Source of the DNA: Pisaster brevispinus
Lineage: Eukaryota; Echinodermata; Asteroidea; Forcipulatida; Asteriidae
Reading direction: 5' to 3'
DNA length: 64,000 nucleotides
Assembly: GCA_023634235.1 (NCBI GenBank)
Contig: JAMKCF010000003.1
Coordinates: 17,640,742 to 17,704,741 of the forward strand
Both the position numbers and the translations under genes were made by a program. Numbering within the stretch: position 1 is the first letter of the stretch; the number at the start of each line of letters is the position of its first letter. Of the stretch, positions 23,300 to 37,200 are shown piece after piece. The notes below the pieces were generated by a model. That model did not search any database, had not been told where the DNA came from, and was given only the letters and a program-made list of their open reading frames with translations.

Positions 23300-26200
23300 C
23301 TTTAGATTTGAATCATGATTTCACTTATGAGGTTTAGATTGCGCTTGTCTTTGCGTGGAACAAATAGCCCAGTGGTTGGGAGATAGTTTCTGGTGGGTCG
23401 GGACCACGGTTCGAATCCGGACAAGGTCCTTGATTCACTTTTTCTTTTTGCTGAGTCTAAGGATTTGAATCGTGATTTCACTTATGAGGTAAGAATGTCG
23501 CTTGTCTTTGCGTGGAACAGATAGCCTAGTGGTTGGGAGATAGTTTCTGGTGGATCGTGACCACGGTTCGAATCCCGGCAGTGTCCTTGACTCACTTTGT
23601 CTTTTTCTGAGTCTAAAGATTTGAATCATGATTTCACTTATGATGTAGATATTTGGCTTGTCTTTGCGTGGAACAAATAGCCCAGTGGTTGGGAGATAGT
23701 TTCTGGTGGGTCGGCACCACGGTTCTAATCCCGGCAGTGTCCTTGATTCACTTTTTCTTTTTTCTAAGTTTTTAGATTTGAATCATGATTTCACTTATGA
23801 GGTAAGAATTTCGCTTATCTATGCGTGGAACAGATAGCCTAGTGGTTGGGAGATAGTTTCTGGTGGATCGGGACCACGGTTCGAATCCCGTCAGGGTCCT
23901 TGATTCACTTTTTCTTTTTTCTAAGTCTTTAGATTTGAATCATGATTTCACTTATGAGGTAAGAATTTCGCTTGTCTTTGCGTGGAACACATAGCCCAGT
24001 GGTTGGGACATAGTTTCTGGTGGGTCGGGACCACGGTTCGAATCCCGACAAGGTCCTTGATTCACTTTTTCTTTTAGCTGAGTCTAAGGATTTGAATCAT
24101 GATTTCACTTATGAGGTAAGAATTTCGCTTATCTATGCGTGGAACAGATAGCCCAGTGGTTGGGAGATAGTTTTTGGTGGGTCGGGACCACGGTTCTAAT
24201 CCCGGCAGTGTCCTTGATTCACTTTTTCTTTTTTCTAAGTTTTTAGATTTGAATCATGATTTCACTTATGAGGTAGGAATTTCGCTTGTCTTTGCGTGGA
24301 ACAAATAGCCCAGTGGTTGGGAGACAGTTTCTGGTGGATCGGGACCACGGTTCGAATCCCGTCAGGGTCCTTGATTCACTTTTTCTTTTTTCTAAGTCTT
24401 TAGATTTGAATCATGATTTCACTTATAAGGTAAGAATTTCGCTTGTCTTTGCGTGGAACACATAGCCCAGTGGTTGGGACATAGTTTCTGGTGGGTCGGG
24501 ACCACGGTTCGAATCCCGTCAGGGTCCTTGATTCACTTTTTCTTTTTTCTAAGTCTTTAGATTTGAATCATGATTTCACTTATGAGGTAAGAATTTCGCT
24601 TGTCTTTGCGTGGAACACATAGCCCAGTGGTTGGGACATAGTTTCTGGTGGGTCGGGACCACGGTTCGAATCCCGACAAGGTCCTTGATTCACTTTTTCT
24701 TTTAGCTGAGTCTAAGGATTTGAATCATGATTTCACTTATGAGGTAAGAATTTCGCTTATCTATGCGTGGAACAGATAGCCCAGTGGTTGGGAGATAGTT
24801 TTTTGTGGGTCGGGACCACGGTTCTAATCCCGGCAGTGTCCTTGATTCACTTTTTCTTTTTTCTAAGTCTTTAGATTTGAATCATGATTTCACTTATCAG
24901 GTAAGAATTTCGCTTGTCCTTGCGTGGAACACATAGCCCAGTGGTTGGGAGACAGTTTCTGGTGGATCGGGACCACGGTTCGAATCCCGTCAGGGTCCTT
25001 GATTCACTTTTTCTTTTTTCTAAGTCTTTAGATTTGAATCATGATTTCACTTATGAGGTAAGAATGTCGCTTGTCTTTGCGTGGAACACATAGCCCAGTG
25101 GTTGGGACATAGTTTCTGGTGGGTCGGGACCACGGTTCGAATCCCGTCAGGGTCCTTGATTCACTTTTTCTTTTTTCTAAGTCTTTAGATTTGAATCATA
25201 ATTTCACTTATGAGGTAAGAATTTCGCTTGTCTTTGCGTGGAACACATAGCCCAGTGGTTGGGACATAGTTTCTGTTGGGTCGGGACCACGGTTCGAATC
25301 CCGACAAGGTCCTTGATTCACTTTTTCTTTTAGCTGAGTCTAAGGATTTGAATCATGATTTCACTTATGAGGTAAAAATTTCGCTTGTCTATGCGTGGAA
25401 CAGATAGCCCAGTGGTTGGGAGATAGTTTTTGGTGGGTCGGGACCACGGTTCTAATCCCGGCAGTGTCCTTGATTCACTTTTTCTTTTTTCTAAGTCTTT
25501 AGATTTGAATCATGATTTCACTTATCAGGTAAGAATTTCGCTTGTCCTTGCGTGGAACACATAGCCCAGTGGTTGGGAAATAGTTTCTGGTGGGTCGGGA
25601 TTACGGTTCGAATCCCGGCAGGGTCCTTGATTCACTTTTTCTTTTTTCTAAGTCTTTAGATTTGAATCATGATTTCACTTATGAGGTATAGATTGCGCTT
25701 GTCTTTGCGTGGAACAAATAGCCCAGTGGTTGGGCGATAGTTTCTGGTGGGTCGGCACCACGGTTCTAATCCCGGCAGTGTCCTTGATTCACTTTTTCTT
25801 TTTTCTAAGTTTTTAGATTTGAATCATGATTTCACTTATGAGGTAGGAATTTCGCTTGTCTTTGCGTGGAACAAATAGCCCAGTGGTTGGGAGACAGTTT
25901 CTGGTGGATCGGGACCACGGTTCGAATACCGTCAGGGTCCTTGATTCACTTTTTCTTTTTTCTAAGTCTTTAGATTTGAATCATGATTTCACTTATGAGG
26001 TTTAGATTGCGCTTGTCTTTGCGTGGAACAAATAGCCCAGTGGTTGGGAGATAGTTTCTGGTGGGTCGGGACCACGGTTCGAATCCGGACAAGGTCCTTG
26101 ATTCACTTTTTCTTTTTGCTGAGTCTAAGGATTTGAATCGTGATTTCACTTATGAGGTAAGAATGTCGCTTGTCTTTGCGTGGAACAGATAGCTTAGTGG

Positions 26201-29036
26201 TTGGGAGATAGTTTCTGGTGGATCGTGACCACGGTTCGAATCCCGGCAGTGTCCTTGACTCACTTTGTCTTTTTCTGAGTCTAAAGATTTGAATCATGAT
26301 TTCACTTATGATGTTGATATTTGGCTTGTCTTTGCGTGGAACAAATAGCCCAGTGGTTGGGAGATAGTTTCTGGTGGGTCGGCACCACGGTTCTAATCCC
26401 GGCAGTGTCCTTGATTCACTTTTTCTTTTTTCTAAGTTTTTAGATTTGAATCATGATTTCACTTATGAGGTAAGAATTTCGCTTATCTATGCGTGGAACA
26501 GATAGCCTAGTGGTTGGGAGATAGTTTCTGGTGGATCGGGACCACGGTTCGAATCCCGTCAGGGTCCTTGATTCACTTTTTCTTTTTTCTAAGTCTTTAG
26601 ATTTGAATCATGATTTCACTTATGAGGTAAGAATTTCGCTTGTCTTTGCGTGGAACACATAGCCCAGTGGTTGGGACATAGTTTCTGGTGGGTCGGGACC
26701 ACGGTTCGAATCCCGACAAGGTCCTTGATTCACTTTTTCTTTTAGCTGAGTCTAAGGATTTGAATCATGATTTCACTTATGAGGTAAGAATTTCGCTTAT
26801 CTATGCGTGGAACAGATAGCCCAGTGGTTGGGAGATAGTTTTTGGTGGGTCGGGACCACGGTTCTAATCCCGGCAGTGTCCTTGATTCACTTTTTCTTTT
26901 TTCTAAGTTTTTAGATTTGAATCATGATTTCACTTATGAGGTAGGAATTTCGCTTGTCTTTGCATGGAACAAATAGCCCAGTGGTTGGGAGACAGTTTCT
27001 GGTGGATCGGGACCACGGTTCGAATCCCGTCAGGGTCCTTGATTCACTTTTTCTTTTTTCTAAGTCTTTAGATTTGAATCATGATTTCACTTATGAGGTA
27101 AGAATTTCGCTTGTCTTTGCGTGGAACACATAGCCCAGTGGTTGGGACATAGTTTCTGGTGGGTCGGGACCACGGTTCGAATCCCGTCAGGGTCCTTGAT
27201 TCACTTTTTCTTTTTTCTAAGTCTTTAGATTTGAATCATGATTTCACTTATGAGGTAAGAATTTCGCTTGTCTTTGCGTGGAACACATAGCCCAGTGGTT
27301 GGGACATAGTTTCTGGTGGGTCGGGACCACGGTTCGAATCCCGACAAGGTCCTTGATTCACTTTTTCTTTTAGCTGAGTCTAAGGATTTGAATCATGATT
27401 TCACTTATGAGGTAAGAATTTCGCTTATCTATGCGTGGAACAGATAGCCCAGTGGTTGGGAGATAGTTTTTGGTGGGTCGGGACCACGGTTCTAATCCCG
27501 GCAGTGTCCTTGATTCACTTTTTCTTTTTTCTAAGTCTTTAGGTTTGAATCATGATTTCACTTATCAGGTAAGAATTTCGCTTGTCCTTGCGTGGAACAC
27601 ATAGCCCAGTGGTTGGGAGACAGTTTCTGGTGGATCGGGACCACGGTTCGAATCCCGTCAGGGTCCTTGATTCACTTTTTCTTTTTTCTAAGTCTTTAGA
27701 TTTGAATCATGATTTCACTTATGAGGTAAGAATGTCGCTTGTCTTTGCGTGGAACACATAGCCCAGTGGTTGGGACATAGTTTCTGGTGGGTCGGGACCA
27801 CGGTTCGAATCCCGTCAGGGTCCTTGATTCACTTTTTCTTTTTTCTAAGTCTTTAGATTTGAATCATGATTTCACTTATGAGGTAAGAATTTCGCTTGTC
27901 TTTGCGTGGAACACATAGCCCAGTGGTTGGGACATAGTTTCTGTTGGGTCGGGACCACGGTTCGAATCCCGACAAGGTCCTTGATTCACTTTTTCTTTTA
28001 GCTGAGTCTAAGGATTTGAATCATGATTTCACTTATGAGGTAAAAATTTCGCTTGTCTATGCGTGGAACAGATAGCCCAGTGGTTGGGAGATAGTTTTTG
28101 GTGGGTCGGGACCACGGTTCTAATCCCGGCAGTGTCCTTGATTCACTTTTTCTTTTTTCTAAGTCTTTAGATTTGAATCATGATTTCACTTATCAGGTAA
28201 GAATTTCGCTTGTCCTTGCGTGGAACACATAGCCCAGTGGTTGGGAAATAGTTTCTGGTGGGTCGGGATTACGGTTCGAATCCCGGCAGGGTCCTTGATT
28301 CACTTTTTCTTTTTTCTAAGTCTTTAGATTTGAATCATGATTTCACTTATGAGGTATAGATTGCGCTTGTCTTTGCGTGGAACAAATAGCCCAGTGGTTG
28401 GGCGATAGTTTCTGGTGGGTCGGCACCACGGTTCTAATCCCGGCAGTGTCCTTGATTCACTTTTTCTTTTTTCTAAGTTTTTAGATTTGAATCATGATTT
28501 CACTTATGAGGTAGGAATTTCGCTTGTCTTTGCGTGGAACAAATAGCCCAGTGGTTGGGAGACAGTTTCTGGTGGATCGGGACCACGGTTCGAATACCGT
28601 CAGGGTCCTTGATTCACTTTTTCTTTTTTCTAAGTCTTTAGATTTGAATCATGATTTCACTTATGAGGTTTAGATTGCGCTTGTCTTTGCGTGGAACAAA
28701 TAGCCCAGTGGTTGGGAGATAGTTTCTGGTGGGTCGGGACCACGGTTCGAATCCGGACAAGGTCCTTGATTCACTTTTTCTTTTTGCTGAGTCTAAGGAT
28801 TTGAATCGTGATTTCACTTATGAGGTAAGAATGTCGCTTGTCTTTGCGTGGAACAGATAGCCTAGTGGTTGGGAGATAGTTTCTGGTGGATCGTGACCAC
28901 GGTTCGAATCCCGGCAGTGTCCTTGACTCACTTTGTCTTTTTCTGAGTCTAAAGATTTGAATCATGATTTCACTTATGATGTAGATATTTGGCTTGTCTT
29001 TGCGTGGAACAAATAGCCCAGTGGTTGGGAGATAGT
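23300..29036 (+). repeat. 17-monomer higher-order repeat (2,668 bp), two full copies plus part of a third
   Basis: Copy one runs from about 23300 to 25967, copy two from 25968 to 28635, and a third begins at 28636 and diverges near 29036. The rare B-box neighbour TTCGAATACCGTC occurs at 25921 and 28589, exactly 2,668 bp apart. The copies appear almost identical across 17 monomers that differ clearly from one another, the hallmark of a recent higher-order amplification. This is the longest clean higher-order unit in the window. Confidence 0.88.
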
Positions 29037-32000
29037 TTTTGGTGGGTCGGGACCACGGTTCTAATCCCGGCAGTGTCCTTGATTCACTTTTTCTTTTTTC
29101 TAAGTCTTTAGATTTGAATCATGATTTCACTTATCAGGTAAGAATTTCGCTTGTCCTTGCGTGGAACACATAGCCCAGTGGTTGGGAGACAGTTTCTGGT
29201 GGATCGGGACCACGGTTCGAATCCCGTCAGGGTCCTTGATTCACTTTTTCTTTTTTCTAAGTCTTTAGATTTGAATCATGATTTCACTTATGAGGTAAGA
29301 ATTTCGCTTGTCTTTGCGTGGAACACATAGCCCAGTGGTTGGGACATAGTTTCTGGTGGGTCGGGACCACGGTTCGAATCCCGTCAGGGTCCTTGATTCA
29401 CTTTTTCTTTTTTCTAAGTCTTTAGATTTGAATCATGATTTCACTTATGAGGTAAGAATTTCGCTTGTCTTTGCGTGGAACACATAGCCCAGTGGTTGGG
29501 ACATAGTTTCTGGTGGGTCGGGACCACGGTTCGAATCCCGACAAGGTCCTTGATTCACTTTTTCTTTTAGCTGAGTCTAAGGATTTGAATCATGATTTCA
29601 CTTATGAGGTAAAAATTTCGCTTGTCTATGCGTGGAACAGATAGCCCAGTGGTTGGGAGATAGTTTTTGTGGGTCGGGACCACGGTTCTAATCCCGGCAG
29701 TGTCCTTGATTCACTTTTTCTTTTTTCTAAGTCTTTAGATTTGAATCATGATTTCACTTATGAGGTATAGATTGCGCTTGTCTTTGCGTGGAACAAATAG
29801 CCCAGTGGTTGGGCGATAGTTTCTGGTGGGTCGGCACCACGGTTCTAATCCCGGCAGTGTCCTTGATTCACTTTTTCTTTTTTCTAAGTTTTTAGATTTG
29901 AATCATGATTTCACTTATGAGGTAGGAATTTCGCTTGTCTTTGCGTGGAACAAATAGCCCAGTGGTTGGGAGACAGTTTCTGGTGGGTCGGGACCACGGT
30001 TCGAATCCGGACAAGGTCCTTGATTCACTTTTTCTTTTTGCTGAGTCTAAGGATTTGAATCGTGATTTCACTTATGAGGTAAGAATGTCGCTTGTCTTTG
30101 CGTGGAACAGATAGCCTAGTGGTTGGGAGATAGTTTCTGGTGGATCGTGACCACGGTTCGAATCCCGGCAGTGTCCTTGACTCACTTTGTCTTTTTCTGA
30201 GTCTAAAGATTTGAATCATGATTTCACTTATGATGTAGATATTTGGCTTGTCTTTGCGTGGAACAAATAGCCCAGTGGTTGGGAGATAGTTTTTGGTGGG
30301 TCGGGACCACGGTTCTAATCCCGGCAGTGTCCTTGATTCACTTTTTCTTTTTTCTAAGTCTTTAGATTTGAATCATGATTTCACTTATCAGGTAAGAATT
30401 TCGCTTGTCCTTGCGTGGAACACATAGCCCAGTGGTTGGGAGACAGTTTCTGGTGGATCGGGACCACGGTTCGAATCCCGTCAGGGTCCTTGATTCACTT
30501 TTTCTTTTTTCTAAGTCTTTAGATTTGAATCATGATTTCACTTATGAGGTAAGAATTTCGCTTGTCTTTGCGTGGAACACATAGCCCAGTGGTTGGGACA
30601 TAGTTTCTGGTGGGTCGGGACCACGGTTCGAATCCCGTCAGGGTCCTTGATTCACTTTTTCTTTTTTCTAAGTCTTTAGATTTGAATCATGATTTCACTT
30701 ATGAGGTAAGAATTTCGCTTGTCTTTGCGTGGAACACATAGCCCAGTGGTTGGGACATAGTTTCTGGTGGGTCGGGACCACGGTTCGAATCCCGACAAGG
30801 TCCTTGATTCACTTTTTCTTTTAGCTGAGTCTAAGGATTTGAATCATGATTTCACTTATGAGGTAAAAATTTCGCTTGTCTATGCGTGGAACAGATAGCC
30901 CAGTGGTTGGGAGATAGTTTTTGTGGGTCGGGACCACGGTTCTAATCCCGGCAGTGTCCTTGATTCACTTTTTCTTTTTTCTAAGTCTTTAGATTTGAAT
31001 CATGATTTCACTTATGAGGTATAGATTGCGCTTGTCTTTGCGTGGAACAAATAGCCCAGTGGTTGGGCGATAGTTTCTGGTGGGTCGGCACCACGGTTCT
31101 AATCCCGGCAGTGTCCTTGATTCACTTTTTCTTTTTTCTAAGTTTTTAGATTTGAATCATGATTTCACTTATGAGGTAGGAATTTCGCTTGTCTTTGCGT
31201 GGAACAAATAGCCCAGTGGTTGGGAGACAGTTTCTGGTGGATCGGGACCACGGTTCGAATACCGTCAGGGTCCTTGATTCACTTTTTCTTTTTTCTAAGT
31301 CTTTAGATTTGAATCATGATTTCACTTATGAGGTTTAGATTGCGCTTGTCTTTGCGTGGAACAAATAGCCCAGTGGTTGGGAGATAGTTTCTGGTGGGTC
31401 GGGACCACGGTTCGAATCCGGACAAGGTCCTTGATTCACTTTTTCTTTTTGCTGAGTCTAAGGATTTGAATCGTGATTTCACTTATGAGGTAAGAATGTC
31501 GCTTGTCTTTGCGTGGAACAGATAGCCTAGTGGTTGGGAGATAGTTTCTGGTGGATCGTGACCACGGTTCGAATCCCGGCAGTGTCCTTGACTCACTTTG
31601 TCTTTTTCTGAGTCTAAAGATTTGAATCATGATTTCACTTATGATGTAGATATTTGGCTTGTCTTTGCGTGGAACAAATAGCCCAGTGGTTGGGAGATAG
31701 TTTTTGGTGGGTCGGGACCACGGTTCTAATCCCGGCAGTGTCCTTGATTCACTTTTTCTTTTTTCTAAGTCTTTAGATTTGAATCATGATTTCACTTATC
31801 AGGTAAGAATTTCGCTTGTCCTTGCGTGGAACACATAGCCCAGTGGTTGGGAGACAGTTTCTGGTGGATCGGGACCACGGTTCGAATCCCGTCAGGGTCC
31901 TTGATTCACTTTTTCTTTTTTCTAAGTCTTTAGATTTGAATCATGATTTCACTTATGAGGTAAGAATTTCGCTTGTCTTTGCGTGGAACACATAGCCCAG

Positions 32001-32250
32001 TGGTTGGGACATAGTTTCTGGTGGGTCGGGACCACGGTTCGAATCCCGTCAGGGTCCTTGATTCACTTTTTCTTTTTTCTAAGTCTTTAGATTTGAATCA
32101 TGATTTCACTTATGAGGTAAGAATTTCGCTTGTCTTTGCGTGGAACACATAGCCCAGTGGTTGGGACATAGTTTCTGGTGGGTCGGGACCACGGTTCGAA
32201 TCCCGGCAGTGTCCTTGATTCACTTTTTCTTTTAGCTGAGTCTAAGGATT
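28636..32250 (+). repeat. 8- and 9-monomer variants of the same higher-order repeat
   Basis: GGGAGATAGTTTTTGGTGGG recurs near 29,031, 30,285 and 31,696, giving steps of 1,254 bp (8 monomers) and 1,411 bp (9 monomers). The longer version has an extra monomer carrying GAATACCGTCAGGG near 31,260. In the shorter version that monomer is missing and the junction monomer near 29,970 is a hybrid (GGGAGACAG upstream, GGTGGGTCGGG downstream). This is what an in-register one-unit deletion should leave. Confidence 0.82.
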
Positions 32251-34296
32251 TGAATCATGATTTCACTTATGAGGTAAAAATTTCGCTTGTCTATGCGTGG
32301 AACAGATAGCCCAGTGGTTGGGAGATAGTTTTTGTGGGTCGGGACCACGGTTCTAATCCCGGCAGTGTCCTTGATTCACTTTTTCTTTTTTCTAAGTCTT
32401 TAGATTTGAATCATGATTTCACTTATCAGGTAAGAATTTCGCTTGTCCTTGCGTTGAACACATAGCCCAGTGGTTGGGAAATAGTTTCTGGTGGGTCGGG
32501 ACTACGGTTCGAATCCCGGCAGGGTCCTTGATTCACTTTTTCTTTTTTCTAAGTCTTTAGATTTGAATCATGATTTCACTTATGAGGTATAGATTGCGCT
32601 TGTCTTTGCGTGGAACAAATAGCCCAGTGGTTGGGAGATAGTTTCTGGTGAGTCGGGACCACGGTTCGAATCCGGACAAGGTCCTTGATTCACTCTTTCT
32701 TTTTGCTGAGTCTAAGGATTTGAATCGTGATTTCACTTATGAGGTAAGAATTTCGCTTGTCTTTGCGTGGAACAGATAGCCTAGTGGTTGGGAGATAGTT
32801 TCTGGTGGATCGTGACCACGGTTCGAATCCCGGCAGTGTTCTTGACTCACTTTTTCTTTTTTCTGAGTCTAAAGATTTGAATCATGATTTCACTTATGAG
32901 GTAGATATTTCGCTTGTCTTTGCGTGGAACAAATAGCCCAGTGGTTGGGAGACAGTTTCTGGTGGATCGGGACCACGGTTTGAATCCCGGCAGGGTCCTT
33001 GATTCACTTTTTCTTTTTTCTAAGTCTTTAGATTTGAATCATGATTTCACTTGTGAGGTAAGAATTTCGTTTGTCTTTGCGTGGAACACATAGCCCAGTG
33101 GTTGGGAAATAGTTTCTGGTGGGTCGGGACTACGGTTCAAATCCCGGCAGGGTCCTTGATTCACTTTTTCTTTTGTCTGAGTCTAAAGATTTGAATCATG
33201 ATTTCACTTATGAGGTAAGAATTTCGCTTGTCTTTGCGTGGAACAGATAGCCCAGTGGTTGGGAGATAGTTTCTGGTGGGTCGGGACCACGGTTCTAATC
33301 CCGGCAGTGTCCTTGATTCACTTTTTCTTTTTTCTAAGTCTTTAGATTTGAATCATGATTTCACTTATGAGGTAGGAATTTCGCTTGTCTTTGCGTGGAA
33401 CAAATATCCCAGTGGTTGGGAGATAGTTTCTGGTGGATCGGGACCACGGTTCGAATCCCGTCAGGGTCCTTGATTCACTTTTTCTTTTTTCTAAGTCTTT
33501 AGATTTGAATCATGATTTCACTTATGAGGTAAGAATTTCGCTTGTCTTTGCGTGGAACACATAGCCCAGTGGTTGGGACATAGTTTCTGGTGGGTCGGGA
33601 CCACGGTTCGAATCCCGTCAGGGTCCTTGATTCACTTTTTCTTTTTTCTAAGTCTTTAGATTTGAATCATGATTTCACTTATGAGGTAAGAATTTCGCTT
33701 GTCTTTGCGTGGAACACATAGCCCAGTGGTTGGGACATAGTTTCTGGTGGGTCGGGACCACGGTTCGAATCCCGACAAGGTCCTTGATTCACTTTTTCTT
33801 TTAGCTGAGTCTAAGGATTTGAATCATGATTTCACTTATGAGGTAAAAATTTCGCTTGTCTATGCGTGGAACAGATAGCCCAGTGGTTGGGAGATAGTTT
33901 TTGGTGGGTCGGGACCACGGTTCTAATCCCGGCAGTGTCCTTGATTCACTTTTTCTTTTTTCTAAGTCTTTAGATTTGAATCATGATTTCACTTATCAGG
34001 TAGGAATTTCGCTTGTCTTTGCGTGGAATACATAGCCCAGTGGTTTGGAGACAGTTTCTGGTGGATCGGGACAACGGTTCGAATCCCGGCAGGGTACTTG
34101 ATTCACTTTTTCTTTTTTTTACGTCTTTAGATTTGAATCATGATTTCACTTATGAGGTAAGAATTTCGCTCGTCTTTGCGTGGAACAAATATCCCAGTGG
34201 TTGGCAAATAGTTTTTGGTGGGTCGGGACCACGGTTCGAATCCCGGCAGGGTCCTTGATTCACTTTTTCTTTTTTCTAAGTCTTTAGATTTGAATC
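32251..34296 (+). repeat. Mixed core monomers
   Basis: Standard monomers with the GTGAGTCGGG marker (32649) and GGTTTGAATCC. The part at about 33,170-33,430 reappears at about 45,870-46,130, some 81 monomers away. No gene was found. Confidence 0.75.
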
Positions 34297-37200
34297 ATGA
34301 TTTCACTTATGAGGTATAGATTGCGCTTGTCTTTGCGTGGAACAAATATCCCAGTGGTTGGGAGACAGTTTCTGGTGGATCGGGACCACGGTTCGAATCG
34401 CGGCAGGGTCCTTGATTCACTTTTTCTTTTTTCTAAGTCTTTAGATTTGAATCATGATTTCACTTATGAGGTAAGAATTTCGCTTGTCTTTGCGTGGAAC
34501 ACATAGCCCAGTGGTTGGGAAATAGTTTCTGGTGGGTCGGGACTACGGTTCGAATCCCGGCAGGGTCCTTGATTCACTTTTTCTTTTTTCTAAGTCTTTA
34601 GATTTGAATCATGATTTCACTTATGAGGTTTAGATTGCGCTTGTCTTTGCGTGGAACAAATAGCCCAGTGGTTGGGAGATAGTTTCTGGTGGGTCGGGAC
34701 CACGGTTCGAATCCGGACAAGGTCCTTGATTCACTTTTTCTTTTTGCTGAGTCTAAGGATTTGAATCGTGATTTCACTTATGAGGTAAGAATGTCGCTTG
34801 TCTTTGCGTGGAACAGATAGCCTAGTGGTTGGGAGATAGTTTCTGGTGGATCGTGACCACGGTTCGAATCCCGGCAGTGTCCTTGACTCACTTTGTCTTT
34901 TTCTGAGTCTAAAGATTTGAATCATGATTTCACTTATGATGTAGATATTTGGCTTGTCTTTGCGTGGAACAAATAGCCCAGTGGTTGGGAGATAGTTTCT
35001 GGTGGGTCGGCACCACGGTTCTAATCCCGGCAGTGTCCTTGATTCACTTTTTCTTTTTTCTAAGTTTTTAAATTTGAATCATGATTTCACTTATGAGGTA
35101 GGAATTTCGCTTGTCTTTGCGTGGAACAAATAGCCCAGTGGTTGGGAGACAGTTTCTGGTGGATCGGGACCACGGTTCGAATCCCGTCAGGGTCCTTGAT
35201 TCACTTTTTCTTTTTTCTAAGTCTTTAGATTTGAATCATGATTTCACTTATGAGGTAAGAATTTCGCTTGTCTTTGCGTGGAACACATAGCCCAGTGGTT
35301 GGGACATAGTTTCTGGTGGGTCGGGACCACGGTTCGAATCCCGACAAGGTCCTTGATTCACTTTTTCTTTTAGCTGAGTCTAAGGATTTGAATCATGATT
35401 TCACTTATGAGGTATAGATTGCGCTTGTCTTTGCGTGGAACAAATATCCCAGTGGTTGGGAGACAGTTTCTGGTGGATCGGGACCACGGTTCGAATCCCG
35501 GCAGGGTCCTTGATTCACATTTTCTTTTTTCTAAGTCTTTAGATTTGAATCATGATTTCACTTATCAGGTAAGAATTTCGCTTGTCCTTGCGTGGAACAC
35601 ATAACCCAGTGGTTGGGAAATAGTTTCTGGTGGGTCGGGACTACGGTTCGAATCCCGGCAGGGTCCTTGATTCACTTTTTCTTTTTTCTAAGTCTTTAGA
35701 TTTGAATCATGATTTCACTTATGAGGTATAGATTGCGCTTGTCTTTGCGTGGAACAAATATCCCAGTGGTTGGGAGACAGTTTCTGGTGGATCGGGACCA
35801 CGGTTCGAATCGCGGCAGGGTCCTTGATTCACTTTTTCTTTTTTCTAAGTCTTTAGATTTGAATCATGATTTCACTTATGAGGTAAGAATTTCGCTTGTC
35901 TTTGCGTGGAACACATAGCCCAGTGGTTGGGAAATAGTTTCTGGTGGGTCGGGACTACGGTTCGAATCCCGGCAGGGTCCTTGATTCACTTTTTCTTTTT
36001 TCTAAGTCTTTAGATTTGAATCATGATTTCACTTATGAGGTTTAGATTGCGCTTGTCTTTGCGTGGAACAAATAGCCCAGTGGTTGGGAGATAGTTTCTG
36101 GTGGGTCGGGACCACGGTTCGAATCCGGACAAGGTCCTTGATTCACTTTTTCTTTTTGCTGAGTCTAAGGATTTGAATCGTGATTTCACTTATGAGGTAA
36201 GAATGTCGCTTGTCTTTGCGTGGAACAGATAGCCTAGTGGTTGGGAGATAGTTTCTGGTGGATCGTGACCACGGTTCGAATCCCGGCAGTGTCCTTGACT
36301 CACTTTGTCTTTTTCTGAGTCTAAAGATTTGAATCATGATTTCACTTATGATGTAGATATTTGGCTTGTCTTTGCGTGGAACAAATAGCCCAGTGGTTGG
36401 GAGATAGTTTCTGGTGGGTCGGCACCACGGTTCTAATCCCGGCAGTGTCCTTGATTCACTTTTTCTTTTTTCTAAGTTTTTAGATTTGAATCATGATTTC
36501 ACTTATGAGGTAGGAATTTCGCTTGTCTTTGCGTGGAACAAATAGCCCAGTGGTTGGGAGACAGTTTCTGGTGGATCGGGACCACGGTTCGAATCCCGTC
36601 AGGGTCCTTGATTCACTTTTTCTTTTTTCTAAGTCTTTAGATTTGAATCATGATTTCACTTATGAGGTAAGAATTTCGCTTGTCTTTGCGTGGAACACAT
36701 AGCCCAGTGGTTGGGACATAGTTTCTGGTGGGTCGGGACCACGGTTCGAATCCCGACAAGGTCCTTGATTCACTTTTTCTTTTAGCTGAGTCTAAGGATT
36801 TGAATCATGATTTCACTTATGAGGTATAGATTGCGCTTGTCTTTGCGTGGAACAAATATCCCAGTGGTTGGGAGACAGTTTCTGGTGGATCGGGACCACG
36901 GTTCGAATCCCGGCAGGGTCCTTGATTCACATTTTCTTTTTTCTAAGTCTTTAGATTTGAATCATGATTTCACTTATGAGGTAAGAATTTCGCTTGTCTT
37001 TGCGTGGAACACATAGCCCAGTGGTTGGGAAATAGTTTCTGGTGGGTCGGGACTACGGTTCAAATCCCGGCAGGGTCCTTGATTCACTTTTTCTTTTTTC
37101 TAAGTCTTTAGATTTGAATCATGATTTCACTTATGAGGTTTAGATTGCGCTTGTCTTTGCGTGGAACAAATAGCCCAGTGGTTGGGAGATAGTTTCTGGT

